Part shown: piece by piece, positions 21,231 through 32,964 of the stretch
Layout: every line of letters starts with the position of its first letter
Numbering within the stretch: the stretch's first letter is position 1
Assembly (NCBI GenBank): GCA_902702965.1
Contig: CACRXP010000011.1
Coordinates: 1,076,865 to 1,140,864 of the forward strand
From: Spirometra erinaceieuropaei
Taxonomy: Eukaryota; Platyhelminthes; Cestoda; Diphyllobothriidea; Diphyllobothriidae
Direction: 5' to 3'
DNA: 64,000 nt
Notes under the pieces: model-generated
Database searches by the model: none
Told to the model about the DNA's origin: nothing
Seen by the model: only the letters and a program-made list of their open reading frames with translations
Program-made: the position numbers and the translations under genes

Positions 21231-23687
21231 CGCATCGTCCAATTTATTGTACAGCCGGTAGACCACAAGAGTGTGAGGGACGGTCGTGCGCAATCTCTTC
21301 AGGAGGCAACCTAACTCCTCTCTCCTCCAGTACGGCTGAAATTTGGGTTGTAGTAGCAAATAAGAGTTGAAAAATTGATAACATCAGAGATATTTCCCCT
21401 CGTATGTCTTCTCCGTAAACTACAGTGTCAGCGGTCACTACTATGGCCTATCTATGACCCAAAGGTTTGTGTAAAACCGCGATCACATGAGGCTTTAATC
21501 GCCAGCTTTCATGGCAAGCTCTTGTGTTCCTCACGTAGATGCTTCCCACTGAAAAACTCTTATCAGTCAGTCGGTTGAGTCGTTGATCTTAGCGAGAACC
21601 CAACTAGGAAAAACAGCGATTTTTCGCCGTTACTTTTATTCAGCAATTTATCCGTATTGGCAGAAAAACGAGATTGTGGAGGACAAACAGAATGACTCAA
21701 AATCCCCAAGAACGATCGTCTCCATCTGGAAAAGCAGATAAATAGTACCAGTGCTCGACCAGTATCCTTCGCCTTTACTCAATTAGATATGCCTCCTTCC
21801 CTTACCTTGTTGGATTTAATGATTTCCCTCTACCTGTATGTAATAAGAACCAGGGACCATTAAAAAAGGGATGAACCAGAAAAACTTTTGCTGTAAAATG
21901 AGGTTGTATCGCTGAACGTAGTCAGGTGTTCCACCTCTGTCCTCTGCGAAGTAACCTCTACCTCTTCTTCATGGTTTGTTTATTTTATCTATTTATTGCC
22001 TTCTGTCGCCCATTGTAGCAAGTCATACTTCTAGCTCCAGGCAGGATAAATGAGAATCGCATAACGCTCAACGCGCAAGATAAATCCGGAATAAGGGAGT
22101 CTGCGTTTCATTGACAACAGCATTTGTTTGTGATTACCAGCTTCCAATAACTGGCTTTGATGTTTCGAGTCTGACAAAATCCCCTACGTATTACTGTTTG
22201 TGACTTGCTTTGAATCAAGCCCTCCCGACACTACGACAATCGTCCTTGTCTGAATTTCCTCTTTCTTCTCTCATTTCACAACTTAGAGGAAGTCTACACC
22301 TGTTTAGAGACACATGATAATGGAGGAATGTCTTCCGATTTTTGGCTCAGCGTCGTCGAAAGTCACAGCAGAGTAGAGGGAAGGGGCGGACCATACTTAA
22401 AAGTCCCCACTACTGAGGGAGATGGAGAGAGGGGTTGGCTTTCCTGTTTCCTTTGACGGTGGGCCCGTCGTTCAGTGTGTAGAGAAGTCGTTCCGATAAT
22501 ACGAGCTCCCAGGGGAGATCAAATCAAGAAGGTACAACCGAGATATTGGTGGGTTGTACAGCAAAGGCATGAGAAAATTCGCTCACCCGCGGACACAGAA
22601 AACGAGGGAAACACCAGTTCTGGGAATATCTTGCGGAGGGACGGTGGACTGGTGACCAGATGATTAGGTCTATTGTTCCGACGAACGCAGTGATCTGAAA
22701 ATCTAATCCCTTCTAATGATGCCAGCAGGGTGGGCTAACCGGTCGGTCGTGGACAGACTGGCAGAAATTGAATTACACTGGCCCCTCTGCAGACAAGGGG
22801 ATGAGGGGGACTGGCGGGAGGAGGGCAGGCCTCGATATGATGCACTGTGGCCGAGGGATTTGACGCCTTCTCCGATCCCCCGCCCCTCCCCCCACCCTTG
22901 CGCCAACGCCCAACCACTGCCGCCACACACCCATCCCCCAGCGAGACGACCGTGTAAGGATTTTTTTCGTCCATATGCAAGAGAGACGATAATGACGTTT
23001 TGAGTAAATCTAATATCTACTTCATCTCCGGTGAGTGGACTTCAAATGAGGACATGTTCATCTAACATTCTGACGCAGAAGGTGCACATGGGCTTGCCAA
23101 AACTCATCCCCTATCAACTAGCCATCATGGCCTTAAACATGTTAGCCATCAGTACTTATTAGTCTTCAAAGAAGCACAGTTCTGCCTCGCCGTCTTGTTT
23201 AGCTCAAAACTGTGCTCACAAAGGCTCTAATTAGTTCACATCAGGTGCACGGCAAACGGTGCAACTACGAAGAATGTACCTTCAAACCTCACTTTGGCTC
23301 TGCTTCAACCCTTAACCGAGAACGGGATTGGACGTATTTTCACCTACGAATTGCGTAATTGTCCATATTTTCTAACCATTTCAAGTGTAGATCACTGAAC
23401 GTTGAACGTTTAACAATCGTTGTAGTTTGGCCGTTATTTGTAAACCCTCGCATTTTTTCGGGAACTCAGATGTGCCACGTCGCTTGACAAATACAACACA
23501 CTTATGAAGAATTCACTGTGTTGGAGAAAACGGTCGGCAGTTACAGAGCGGACGTATGGCAACACAGGAGCCTGGCCTGTGGCAACATCGGCTGCCACAG
23601 CTGGCCACTATTTCACCTTCGGTATATGCATGTTCATGTCGGGACAATTTCTACTCATGGATGTTTTGGCAGATTTTGAATAGTTCA
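21231..23687. other. Unassigned; C-rich patch
   Basis: No gene recognised. 22,790-22,950 is strongly strand-asymmetric and C-rich (CCCCCGCCCCTCCCCCCACC) and yields unsupported Gly- or Pro-rich frames on both strands. Confidence 0.45.
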
Positions 23688-23760
23688 TATTGACCCAACT
23701 GTGAAAAACTCGCCGCCTCGGTGGGATTCGAACCCACGCAGTAAGGGGAAGGCCAAAACA
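23688..23760 (-). mobile_element. SINE2 head fragment, minus strand
   Basis: GACCCAACTGTGAAAAACTCG followed by GGTGGGATTCGAACCCACG is the reverse complement of the SINE2 3' part at 23,976-24,026. Together they form an inverted pair. Confidence 0.65.
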
Positions 23761-23799
23761 TATATGAATTACGTGAGCCTGGTAGTCGTCTGGTGAATT

Positions 23800-24027
23800 A
23801 CTTAGGAAATACTGCTTGGGCAGTCAACTTCCTGTATTTGATTTGGTGGATTCCAGACGTTGCAGTAGGTTGGGCAGGTAAACTTGACCCAACTGTGATT
23901 TAACTCGAGTCGTCCGGCGGGGCCTCGTAGCTCAAGTGGTTAGAGCGTTGGCTGTACTAAAGAATCCCCCCTACTGCGTGCGTTCGAATCCCACCGAGGC
24001 GCCGAGTTTTTCACAGTTGGGTCAATA
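23800..24027 (+). mobile_element. SINE2 copy, near full length
   Basis: The leader (TTAGGAAATACTGCTTGGGC, TGGTGGATTCCAGACG, TTGGGCAGGTAAACTTGACC) precedes a tRNA-like head at 23,922-24,000. Acceptor-like ends GCCTCG and CGAGGC pair. The A box is TAGCTCAAGTGGTTAGAGC and the B box is CGTTCGAATCCC. It ends CCGAGTTTTTCACAGTTGGG. The anticodon region is longer than in a normal tRNA, so this is a SINE rather than a functional tRNA gene. Confidence 0.8.
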
Positions 24028-24845
24028 TGCAATTCTACTCAGTAAGACGAACACTTACGGCATGGCTGTCTGATGACCGCACAGCTGGACGCCATATCAA
24101 CCTGCCGGCCCCCAGACAACTCGCAACAGAAACTCTCCGAGGGGCAAGTAAGGTGAGCATATGGCAAACAGAGACGACAATCCGCAGTTGATACTGCGGA
24201 CCTACTAGATAGGCTACGAGATGCGTTCCAACAAACAGTTTCATAATGCGGGTACCATGCTCAGTGTAGCAGTCTCTGCTGATAAAGAACCGGAATTTTT
24301 CTTTAAAACTTCAGATATGTAGTAAATCTCTCCTGGTGGCGCCTTCTTCTAGTAGGCTCATTGGTGATACAATTCGAATTACCACCTTCAGACTGTGTAC
24401 GTTCATCGCGCTTGGAAAACTCCATTTCGGACTCACCATGGCGGTCAAACCAAAACCCCTGCCCCACGACCCATTTCGCAACCGAGCTCCAGCTAAATCT
24501 ATCCCTTAACGTGGAGCGAGCGAGGTTAGCCAATAAGCGTGCTGGGTAAGTGTCATTGTGAGACCATTCGTACTCCCATCACATTATAATTGGCCGACAC
24601 CTACGTCCGCAGTAGCGCGCCGCGTCGGACCGTGACAAAGGCATCTAAGCAGCGAAGCTGCTGCCTAGTCGAAACAATAAACAGGGAGTGTAGGTTACAT
24701 CTGGAGAGAATCCAGCCACAGAACAAACTCACTGTCGTTAATCGACGCGAGCTTTGGTTAATATAACTGACGGAGAGTATATTATTTTTTGCTGAAAATG
24801 TCCGAGAGTGACTGGCATTGTGCGTCTACCCAGCCCGACTCATTG
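24028..24845. other. Unassigned; possible PLE-tail-like motif
   Basis: CAGCGAAGCTGCTGCCTAG then TCGAAACAAT (24,650-24,675) resembles CTGAGTCGAAACAACC at 35,682 but has no upstream core that I can defend. Nothing else was recognised. Confidence 0.3.
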
Positions 24846-25005
24846 GAAAACCAGGGAAATTCGAATGGCCACTTCTGGCTTAGTTGCTGTTGTTAACCAA
24901 CCATGCTCCAACTGTGGACCTTGAGGGTCTGATAGCGGGACCAGGATCGGGCTGGTCACTGAGCTCAGCGCTCTACCAGTTGAGTTACGAGGCAACACTG
25001 TCGAC
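24846..25005 (-). mobile_element. SINE1-type copy with a different tRNA-like head
   Basis: The plus-strand CGAATGGCCACTTCTGGCTT is the SINE1 body reversed. On the minus strand the head reads GCCTCGTAACTCAACTGG then TAGAGCGCTGAGCTCAG, an A-box region unlike the other SINE1 heads. It may be a subfamily in which one body is joined to a second tRNA head. Confidence 0.6.
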
Positions 25006-25659
25006 TACGACCAAGAGCACGGAAAACTACGCTCGATTAACCCTAGCCCATATGACCACCTGACAAATGGAATGCTTACATTCCGTTTTACCTCGGAGTC
25101 GTCAGAGGGACATCCCACCAGGAGAATTCAACAAGGAGTATTTCAGTCCTTTGCCTTGTTCCGCAGTACACCATGTGTTCATTATCCGACGCTATGCGGC
25201 CGGTGAAGGACACTGCCAACTGAAGCAGTTTTTTTGTTAGCAGAGAGAAGGGGCAGTGCTTGTAGTGCTTAGATTTAAATGAAACCTATTTATCTCTCCC
25301 AGTCAAATCTAGTTTCAGTAAATGTCCTGGACAGAAGGCTTTTCTTTAGTACATTTCGCAAGCCTGGGTTTAAGGTGAACTTATAGCTGGGAGGTAAGTG
25401 GAAGAAGAAACCTCGTCTCCCAAGCGCTGCCTAAGAGGAGTAGCCGGGACATTGCTCTACCAAATCAGGTTTAATATTGGTAGGCACTTACAGACTTATT
25501 GATGTTTCGTTTTTTATTTTGATACCAGCTATTTAGATTCGAAAATATTTAGTGAGAATTTGAGTGAAACTTTGTCCTACAACAGACACGATAAAGTTGC
25601 TCAGTCCTCAACAGAAAACCGGTAGGTTTTGCAAAATGTGACTTTCAAGTGCGATTATG
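25006..25659. other. Unassigned sequence
   Basis: Nothing recognised. Confidence 0.4.
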
Positions 25660-26350
25660 TCTCAGTGTGGTAGTTGGAAAGTGGTCTACTACTTGGTAAT
25701 CAAAAGTCAGACCAGTGCGCGATTCGACTGGGACCAACTCCATTCAAGAAGTCCTTCCTGTATCTAGCTGTTGCGCTTTCCCAAAATCTCACGTTGTCCA
25801 TTATTACTGAAACCCTTTTAACAAAATTGGCATTCTAGATTCAATATTTATCTTCCTGTCACACCTCCACGGCCCTTAATAGATGCCTGCACTCTTTCTC
25901 CCGTTGTATTGTTTCCCTATCACTTTTCTGCTTTGCTTAAAGAGTATACACCTATTTTTAGACATATTCTTCGGATTCCGTCTTTTTCCGCTGGTGTTTC
26001 TTGTGTTGCTTGAGTCGATAGCATTGCAAAACGACATTTTGCTACGGTCAAGCAATCTGCCGATCAAATTCTGGTTGATGTTGTCCATTCTCTTCACTGT
26101 GGATGAATTGCAGCGAAGTCCTCCCATACCACGCACCGTGGATTCTGGCATGTCTCTTGCCGTACACGACTGCTTTACGTGTAAAGAGACCGAAATTGAG
26201 AAACGGAGACTCTAACTGTCCCACAAGCGTTATATCGTTTCGTGTAAACCCATTTATTCTTTCGGCACCTATGTATTTGTATTCTTTCCACGGTTAGTGT
26301 GGGACGTTTTTCTGAAACGTTTGGAAGGACACTTTCAAAATAAGGAATCT
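25660..26350 (+). pseudogene. CR1-like non-LTR retrotransposon fragment, copy B
   Basis: It aligns with copy A through TAATCAAAAGTCAG, GATTCGACTG and TAGATGCCTGCACTC, then FRHILRIPSFSAGVSCVA and DSIAKRHFATVKQSADQILV in plus-strand frames. The 3' end (GGTTAGTGTGGGACG, TTCAAAATAAGGAATCTT) parallels copies A and C. Only the end of the thumb and C-terminal region plus 3' UTR remains, with stops. Confidence 0.65.
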
Positions 26351-26670
26351 TAACTAGAACTTTTGATCTCTATGCAAGACGTCCAAAGAGCCAGATGTTT
26401 TAATTCATTGTAGAGGTTTGTGAATTTTAATTCAAATATGATGGAGTTACTTCAGATTGTCACTGCAACTATCTACAAAACAGCGAGACCAGCTTGGCGT
26501 AACCAGCACTTTTTGTAAGTCTCATAATAATCAAACAAAACTTTAACAAAATATGCCCGATTGTCGGCCGCTCAAATGAAAATATCGTCTATTTACGATC
26601 GCCCATTCAGCTGTCCTCAACTCGTCTGCCGGTCAACTCTCCGTATAAAGTAGTCTGCCGAAACCGAGGC

Positions 26671-26941
26671 CAGTGGTGGCTCAAGATGGTGGCGGATTCG
26701 GGAGTAAATTTCAAAAGAAATCAAAATGATGAGTCGGTCTGTGTGTCCACTGACTATTCTTTACAGTTTAAACATGAGAATAATCACGCCTCGATTCTGG
26801 AGCATTACATATTATTCTGCGACTTTGTAGAACGCATTATCCTGGACATGAATTTTCATGTTGCGTTTGCACCCCGTGTTATGTGGTTCCTGGGTGCGCC
26901 GCAGGTGCATGTGACCTAGAGAAAAAAGTTTGAGAACACTG
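26671..26941. mobile_element. Possible hAT-like MITE
   Basis: The left end CAGTGGTGGCTCAAGATGG and the right end AAAAAAGTTTGAGAACACTG resemble the CAGTGGTTCTCAAACTTTTT-type inverted ends of hAT elements. The length is 271 bases. Flanking 8-mers (ACCGAGGC and ACCTGTGG) agree at only four positions, so no clear target duplication. A 77-codon frame inside shows no domain. Confidence 0.4.
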
Positions 26942-28204
26942 ACCTGTGGTAGCACCGCTCAGGACTCGTAAATCGCAGCATAACTTATAGGTAATAAGGT
27001 ACGACGCTCTGCTTTGTGAGTTCTTGCGGTCAGTCAGCCTGAAGTACTGAAAATATATTACGAAGATTTAATATGCAAGCATCGGTGCCTTATGGCGACG
27101 AAATGCCTCTTGCCCCTCCATATCTTGAGCATCTATTTCTCGGCCACGGAAAGCTCATATTTCCCGGAAACCAAGGCAACGTTTCCACTCCTTAGCTAGT
27201 TACCGTTGGCTCAAGGGTCACTTTCCCAAGAAAACGCTTGCCAAGTAATACTGTGTGTTGCATGACGGCAGAAATGTTGCCAACTCAAGCTTAGAACGCT
27301 GTGACCATTCCTGACGACCAAGAAATGAAGCTTGCTGAAGGTTTTTGCGTCTGTCTTGCCTGAATGCTGACCCAATCACATTCCAGTAATGTCCGCCACC
27401 TTGTTCATCGAGACTATACAGGATTTAAGAAGGCTAGAGGCACCGGATCGTAAGTTGAAGGTCGTTCCGGTGCCTGTCATGTCCTGGTAGGAAATAGTTT
27501 GTCCGATGTGCACGACAAGGCTCTCCAGAGCGTCTGGGGCTACGGAGACTTGCATATGGTTTGGATTATTTTGAAGATGGCATGCGCGTCATTCGCTGCG
27601 CGCTCTGCCTCTCTCCAATAACAATAACATGTGAAGATGACTGGAGGTCAATTGGAACGTAATCACTATCATGCTCGAAATGCCCTCCGTAAAAAGAGTG
27701 ACATATACATACTGGTTCCTGCTCACCGCGAATCTCGAAAATGCGAGAGTTGTCGTACAGGCTGTGCTATTAAAAAATCACAACAGTCTGATTCTAAGTC
27801 GAAAGACGACTGAGTTGACAACCTTCCGGGCTCAAAGCGCGAAAATGCCGTCGGGAATCAGGCTCTCTCCCACGAAACACCACTGACAGCCCCTAGTTAA
27901 CCTGTCCGAAGATTAGACCAGGTGTAACAATAATTTCGCTCGCCTGACGCTTCACTCACAGCATCAGATGGGATGCCGTCTCAGAAAATGGTTTCAAGTG
28001 TTTGTCAGGCGAATAAGAATCCGTATTCCAACGACCGCGACTCCGTCTTCCCAACTACTTCCTGGAGTTCGCATTTTTCACCTTATCGACAAGGATTGGC
28101 GTGATTTAGGCCTTCGTCTCTCTCTCTCTCCTTTCGTTGCGGCGGTTTAAGTGTGATACAACAGCGCTGTCACTTTGGGGAACCAGACTATTATGCACCT
28201 TACT
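26942..28204. other. Unassigned sequence
   Basis: Nothing recognised. Frames at 27,631-27,886 lack recognisable features. Confidence 0.4.
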
Positions 28205-28560
28205 ACCGGGCAATTCGACCGTCGTGATCGAAGATGTCCACTGTGTGCTGCACAGCAGGGTGGGAGCAGGGACAGTTATTTGTGCGTGAGTTAGCATAAA
28301 GTGATAGTAGACTTCCACTACGTTAATCGTACCCTCTCCCCCTCCTCCACCTGGATCTGATGTTAAGACAAGGTCAAGAAGATCGAGGAGAGGACGCAGG
28401 TGACTAGTACAGCAAAAACCCGCATTTACGCATACCACCGCACCCTCTGTCCCACAACGTACACCGTCCAGGTTTCCACACAACAAGTAGGGGGCGGAAC
28501 GGACCCCAATTGGGGCGGCGTGAGCTCGCGCCCAGGTGTGCCCCCTCATCTCAATGCTGG
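28205..28560 (-). mobile_element. SINE3-like repeat copy, minus strand
   Basis: GACCGTCGTGATCGAAGATG, GCTGCACAGCAGGGTGGG and AGTGATAGTAGACTTCCAC match, reversed, the 54.9-kb copy. A GCGCGAGCTCACGCC block near 28,525 on the minus strand may be a decayed B box. The 175-codon minus frame over this region is a by-product. Confidence 0.6.
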
Positions 28561-31500
28561 CCTTTGTTATGGGTGCGCATTCCGGAGAACGCCTGCTGGA
28601 CTCAGAGCCAGCTCTTGTGCTAGTACAGCACATATATTGCGTGGCTTGTTCCAGGGTGTCACTTTACTACCCAGTGACAGTTAAGAGACAGGTGTTTCCC
28701 TGGCAGCACCACATAGGAAGGAAAAAAGGATTAGTCCAAAGGTAAAAACAACGAAAAAATCTGTTATCGCTTTGGGCAGCTGCACATCCAACTTTTTCCT
28801 ATTGGTTCGACTTACATACAGGTCAGTCAGCGGTGCAGGTGCGCAGAGTAGGCTTAAGATCGTCAATCCGTCAAGAAAAAAAGTTCAGGCCCAAAACTGG
28901 ATTAAAACTTGAACGCCTTCCGCTTTGTTCGAAATTTCAAACATTTCTTCATATTGGCAGCCTACGTATGTCAAATTTATTCCAAAGTGTATTTGAACGT
29001 CCAAACCCGTATGTATGGAGAATCGGTGTAACTACAGCAGTTCGAGGTCCAAAAAGTAGTCCGTTTTCTTTGGAGTAAAAACATTCTCTTGGGCTGGACT
29101 TGTCATTTAAGTCGGTTGCACCGATGATCATTGCTGTGCACCAACAGACGGCCATTCCTCGGGGCAGGTTCAAACAGCACGGAGCGATTCTGCCTTTGTT
29201 TCTGTCGGTAACGCCTACCAAATATTTATTACTCATTACTATACGATTTTCTGCATGTGCCCAGACCTAAATTTTGTGATGGCCATCAGTAGTTCATTGT
29301 TCATTCGGGACAAATAAGTAAAAGCCATCTCGCGTGGGTATCGATGTTGGACTCTGCGGCAACAGATAAAATACGTAGACATGAGTGCCAGAGGGGATTT
29401 GACGAACTCTAATGAGATGTTGTATTTCGAAAAGCGTGTTTATGGTGACAGGGAGCCAGTGGTATTGCCAGTTAACAAAACTCAGCCACAGAGAGTGGAG
29501 GTTTGCGACTCGCATGGCAGTTATGAACTTAGAGGAAGATCGAAATGCGGTCTTCTAAAGTCGGACCAACGTGATGCCAACGGCCGCCACTGACCGAGAG
29601 TTTCCCTTTCACGTGGGAAAAGAACCCAGCAGAATCGCCTGCTAGGGCTGTAGCTTGAATCCCTCAAGCAAGTACTCTCCCATAGGCCCCTGTGAATAAG
29701 TAATATCCATTCCACCTACCAGCAGTACGCCTGTCCAGACTAAGCTACTTTCAGATTCTTCTCCATAGAACATGCTTAGATGGGTACTCACCGTGCGATT
29801 CTGCCACAACGCACCTGGCTGAGGTTTTAGTGCTTCAGTCTGAATGTGGCCCTGAAACAAGGCCACTGTCCAAGACTCTTAGACGCAGGAAACGCTTTGA
29901 AACTTGATAGCCGACCAAGCTCTTTGAAACGTCAGCAACAGGACAAATCTGTTCAGGTGAACAACTTCAGCTTCTCAGATTATCACCCCGGAACTCACAC
30001 CCTCGTAAAGCTGAGCCAGAAGTTCATTTTTGTAGGTTTATTTTGGGACTGTTGCCCTAAATATTTTCGGCGTCATTTGGGGCCAAAGCTTTGATCTACG
30101 GGACTGTCTAACAGCGCCACAACTGTCCTATCAGAGGTGCACTCTGATTGCGACAAACGAAAGCCACTAAGGCGGGCGTAGCACCTTTTTCTGAGCTCGA
30201 ATAAGCAGAAGTCGACGTCGCAGCATGACATTCCGTGAATAAGGATATATCTAGGAGAATTTTCATTAATTCTCGGCCTTTCTGACATTTTGGGCTGATA
30301 TTCATCTCCAGAGTCTAAAGTAAACAACGACGGAATATACTTTAGAATACTTTGCGGATTAGCCGATCTTGTTCCTGTGGACTTTCATATCCATTGATTT
30401 CATTAATTGTCTTCACGTTATTTGCATCAACGGTGATGGTGTGGGCGATTAGGCCAACCAAAGAATATCTGCAAGAGCCTCTTTGGACAGCGAAGCTGAA
30501 ATCTCTTACGACCGATTAGCTGCCGAACAGGCTAAACGAACCAATACCGAGCTGATGACTGCTCCAAACATGTAAGCTGGTAGCACTGTCCTCTCGCAAG
30601 TTTAAAGTGAAAAATCATTCAAAAGCCGTGGGAGCTTCCTCGAACTTTTAGGCACTTTAGTCTCTGACAGTGGACGGTAAACCCAAATGTTCAAAGGGCC
30701 AAACGATCGTTATGTTGTCCTGAGAATCCCCACTGGGTTATTCTTCTATTTTACCGAATTCCACGATAAATTATACTTAATCCATAGAAAAGTGGTCCCA
30801 TATCCCACCCCAACACAATTTTTTTTATTCTTGATGCGACCGGTGTTTGGTCGCATCAGCCTGCAATTCTTACCTAGTCGTTGACATTGAAGTGCTAAGA
30901 ATCTCAGGCATCAAACGACCCAGTTTGTGAGCCTGACACACAAGCTTCCGGCCTAAAAGGTGCTCTTCTCGACAGATGCTGCACTACAGCAACCATATAT
31001 AACCATAGAGCAAAGCTGTTAGAGCACGGGAATATTGCCCCCTCCCCTCCAGGTAGCCTCACGCCAAATTCCAGGGAAGTTCCTATTCCCGTGACCCAAC
31101 TTTAAACCTAATCCTAACAATACGCCCAACTTTTGCCCCCATGGAATTCAGGGCAAGACAGCCAACCGGAAAGTTTGCAAGAGGGCTGCTGTTGATCCTT
31201 ATGCCCGTCTTCGATCCAGCCACGGCCACAATCATCGTGATTATTCATACGTCTTGCAAACCCACATGTTGGTCAAACCGTATATACCCAGCAGACAATT
31301 ACACCAAGGATATAATCTCGGTCCTCACTGGCTTACTCTTCCAGGAGCGTCAGGTATTCGTCTGGGGTTCTTTCAGACCGTAGAGAACAGTGCTTGCCTA
31401 CCTCCAGTCGCATCTTACTACGGGCACTCCCATAACAGGTTTCGCGTGCATTGTGTTCGCACGACTGTTGTCAGGGGGGTTTTGGCGCCCGATTTTGCTT

Positions 31501-31899
31501 TCTTTTTTCAGTATGTGCCGGTTGTGTGACCTTTCCTAGCATTGTTTCAGGGTTCCAGTTAATCTTTTTAAAATCCGCTACAAACTCTCATCTTGCTTCA
31601 CACCCCCCCACTGTTTTTTGAACCACCACCTTTCGTCATTCCAATCGAATAAGCCTTCCCATATGCAGTCCAAGGGTAATTTCGGGTCGACTAAGGTTCA
31701 AACGCCCAGAAAGTTGTTGGGGAAAAGGTCCGCTAGGCGACTGCACAACTATGACCTCCAGTAACCTGCTTTCAAGCTGCATTTCAAAATACCTTCTTAA
31801 CCGTAGAAAGGCAGGTGTATGCAGGACGTTTCGACGGTTGGAGATGATGCCCATCACCCCGTAGGCTCAAGCGCGACTTTCGCGTAAATTTGTTTGAAG
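28561..31899. other. Unassigned; one perfect hairpin
   Basis: No gene recognised. TGATGCGACC (30,832-30,841) and GGTCGCATCA (30,849-30,858) form a perfect 10-bp stem with a 7-base loop. No T run follows and its role is unknown. Confidence 0.4.
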
Positions 31900-32326
31900 T
31901 AGATCGCAGTTGGTAGCCGACCCCGTATTACAGGTGGCTGGGGGGTTTGTTTACCGGGGGCTATTTTGTGGGGTTCCATATTCACATCTGACCCATTTGG
32001 CCTCCGTTTTACATCTGAGGTGAGGATTAGGGTACCAGTTAATGGTTTCCGATTTTCGGGTTAGGGTTATGCCTTTAGGCTTTGGTTTTCGGGTTACGGT
32101 TAGAGTTTGGGCGTAGATTAGGTGTCAATATAACGGTTAGGTTTTTCATTTACGGCTATGCCTTAGGGCTACAGCTACGTTTACGATTTCGGTTAGGGTT
32201 AGGGTAAGGGTTGGCGTTAGGCTTAACGGTTGAAGTTCAAGTTAGAGGTTAGGGTTAGGGTTAAAGTTATGATTATGGTTAAGGTCGCAGTCAGCTTCCC
32301 CATTGCTGGCTACCAACTGCGATCTA
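31900..32326. mobile_element. MITE with telomere-like interior
   Basis: Perfect 19-bp inverted ends, TAGATCGCAGTTGGTAGCC at 31,900-31,918 and its complement at 32,308-32,326, bracket 427 bases. The outer TA on each side is consistent with a TA target duplication. The interior is G/T-rich with many TTAGGG-related words. The TIR shares GAT-nnnn-GTTTGGTAGCC-like sequence with M1, so it may be a relative. Confidence 0.75.
32020..32285 (+). repeat. Degenerate TTAGGG-type repeat block
   Basis: GGGTTAGGGTTATG, GGTTAGGGTTAGGGTAAGGG and GAGGTTAGGGTTAGGG, with many one-base variants (TTACGG, TTAGAG), run throughout on the plus strand. TTAGGG is the usual animal telomere repeat. Because the block sits inside a TIR-bounded element it is not a simple interstitial telomere. 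Confidence 0.85.
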
Positions 32327-32964
32327 GCCTTTGTTTGTAGTGAAGTAGGCATGAACTGCATTTACTTCGCGCTCTTTCCCCCACACATCGTGTTCCGCTG
32401 GTAAGGCCGGCTAAGACAACCAGGGTTGGGTTTTGGCACAGCGGATGAAAAAACCAAAGCAGTCCTTCGACGCGTACTACATACGATCCGGTCCATAACT
32501 TCACGCGTGCCGCAACCTGCTCAATGAAGTGTCTCGGGCATCACGTAAGTGTAAGCACCATAAAAGTTGGACCAAAGAGGGGTTATTGTCCCCCTGAACT
32601 TCAGTTCCGGGTAGAACCGACATATCGCATACTTTGTCGACTATTTACGCTATGGAAACTGACGCTTTGTAATGGAAGCAAGATGGGTTTGATTACTTAT
32701 TATACAGAATTAATCATTTTATCCGAGCTTGATTGGCCTAACTATTCTTCCTTCTCCCATAATCCAACAAAATGTTCGAGTCAAACCGACTCGGGATGAG
32801 AATGGGCGCAGTGCCAATCGCTGTCTAGTGCGTGTCAGGCACGGACAGGCGCACATGCGCACACGAAATCCCTTGAAAGTCAACTCCATGCAAACCGAAT
32901 AACTAGCCGGAACGACTGATGCCCGTCTAGTCAAGGGGCACAATATACTGAGGAAAGCGACTTA
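32327..32964. other. Unassigned sequence
   Basis: Nothing recognised. Confidence 0.4.

Noticed and set aside
23922..24000. Functional tRNA gene
   Set aside because: The acceptor ends, A box and B box are tRNA-like, but the anticodon region is too long, and the sequence is embedded in a repeat with other copies at 19.8 and 23.7 kb. It is a SINE head.
28106..28633. 175-codon minus-strand frame
   Set aside because: It overlies a SINE3-like repeat copy, and the composition follows the repeat. No domain is recognisable.
32020..32285. Chromosome end or telomere repair scar
   Set aside because: The block is bounded by perfect 19-bp inverted ends with TA borders and sits within ordinary sequence, so a mobile element explains it better.
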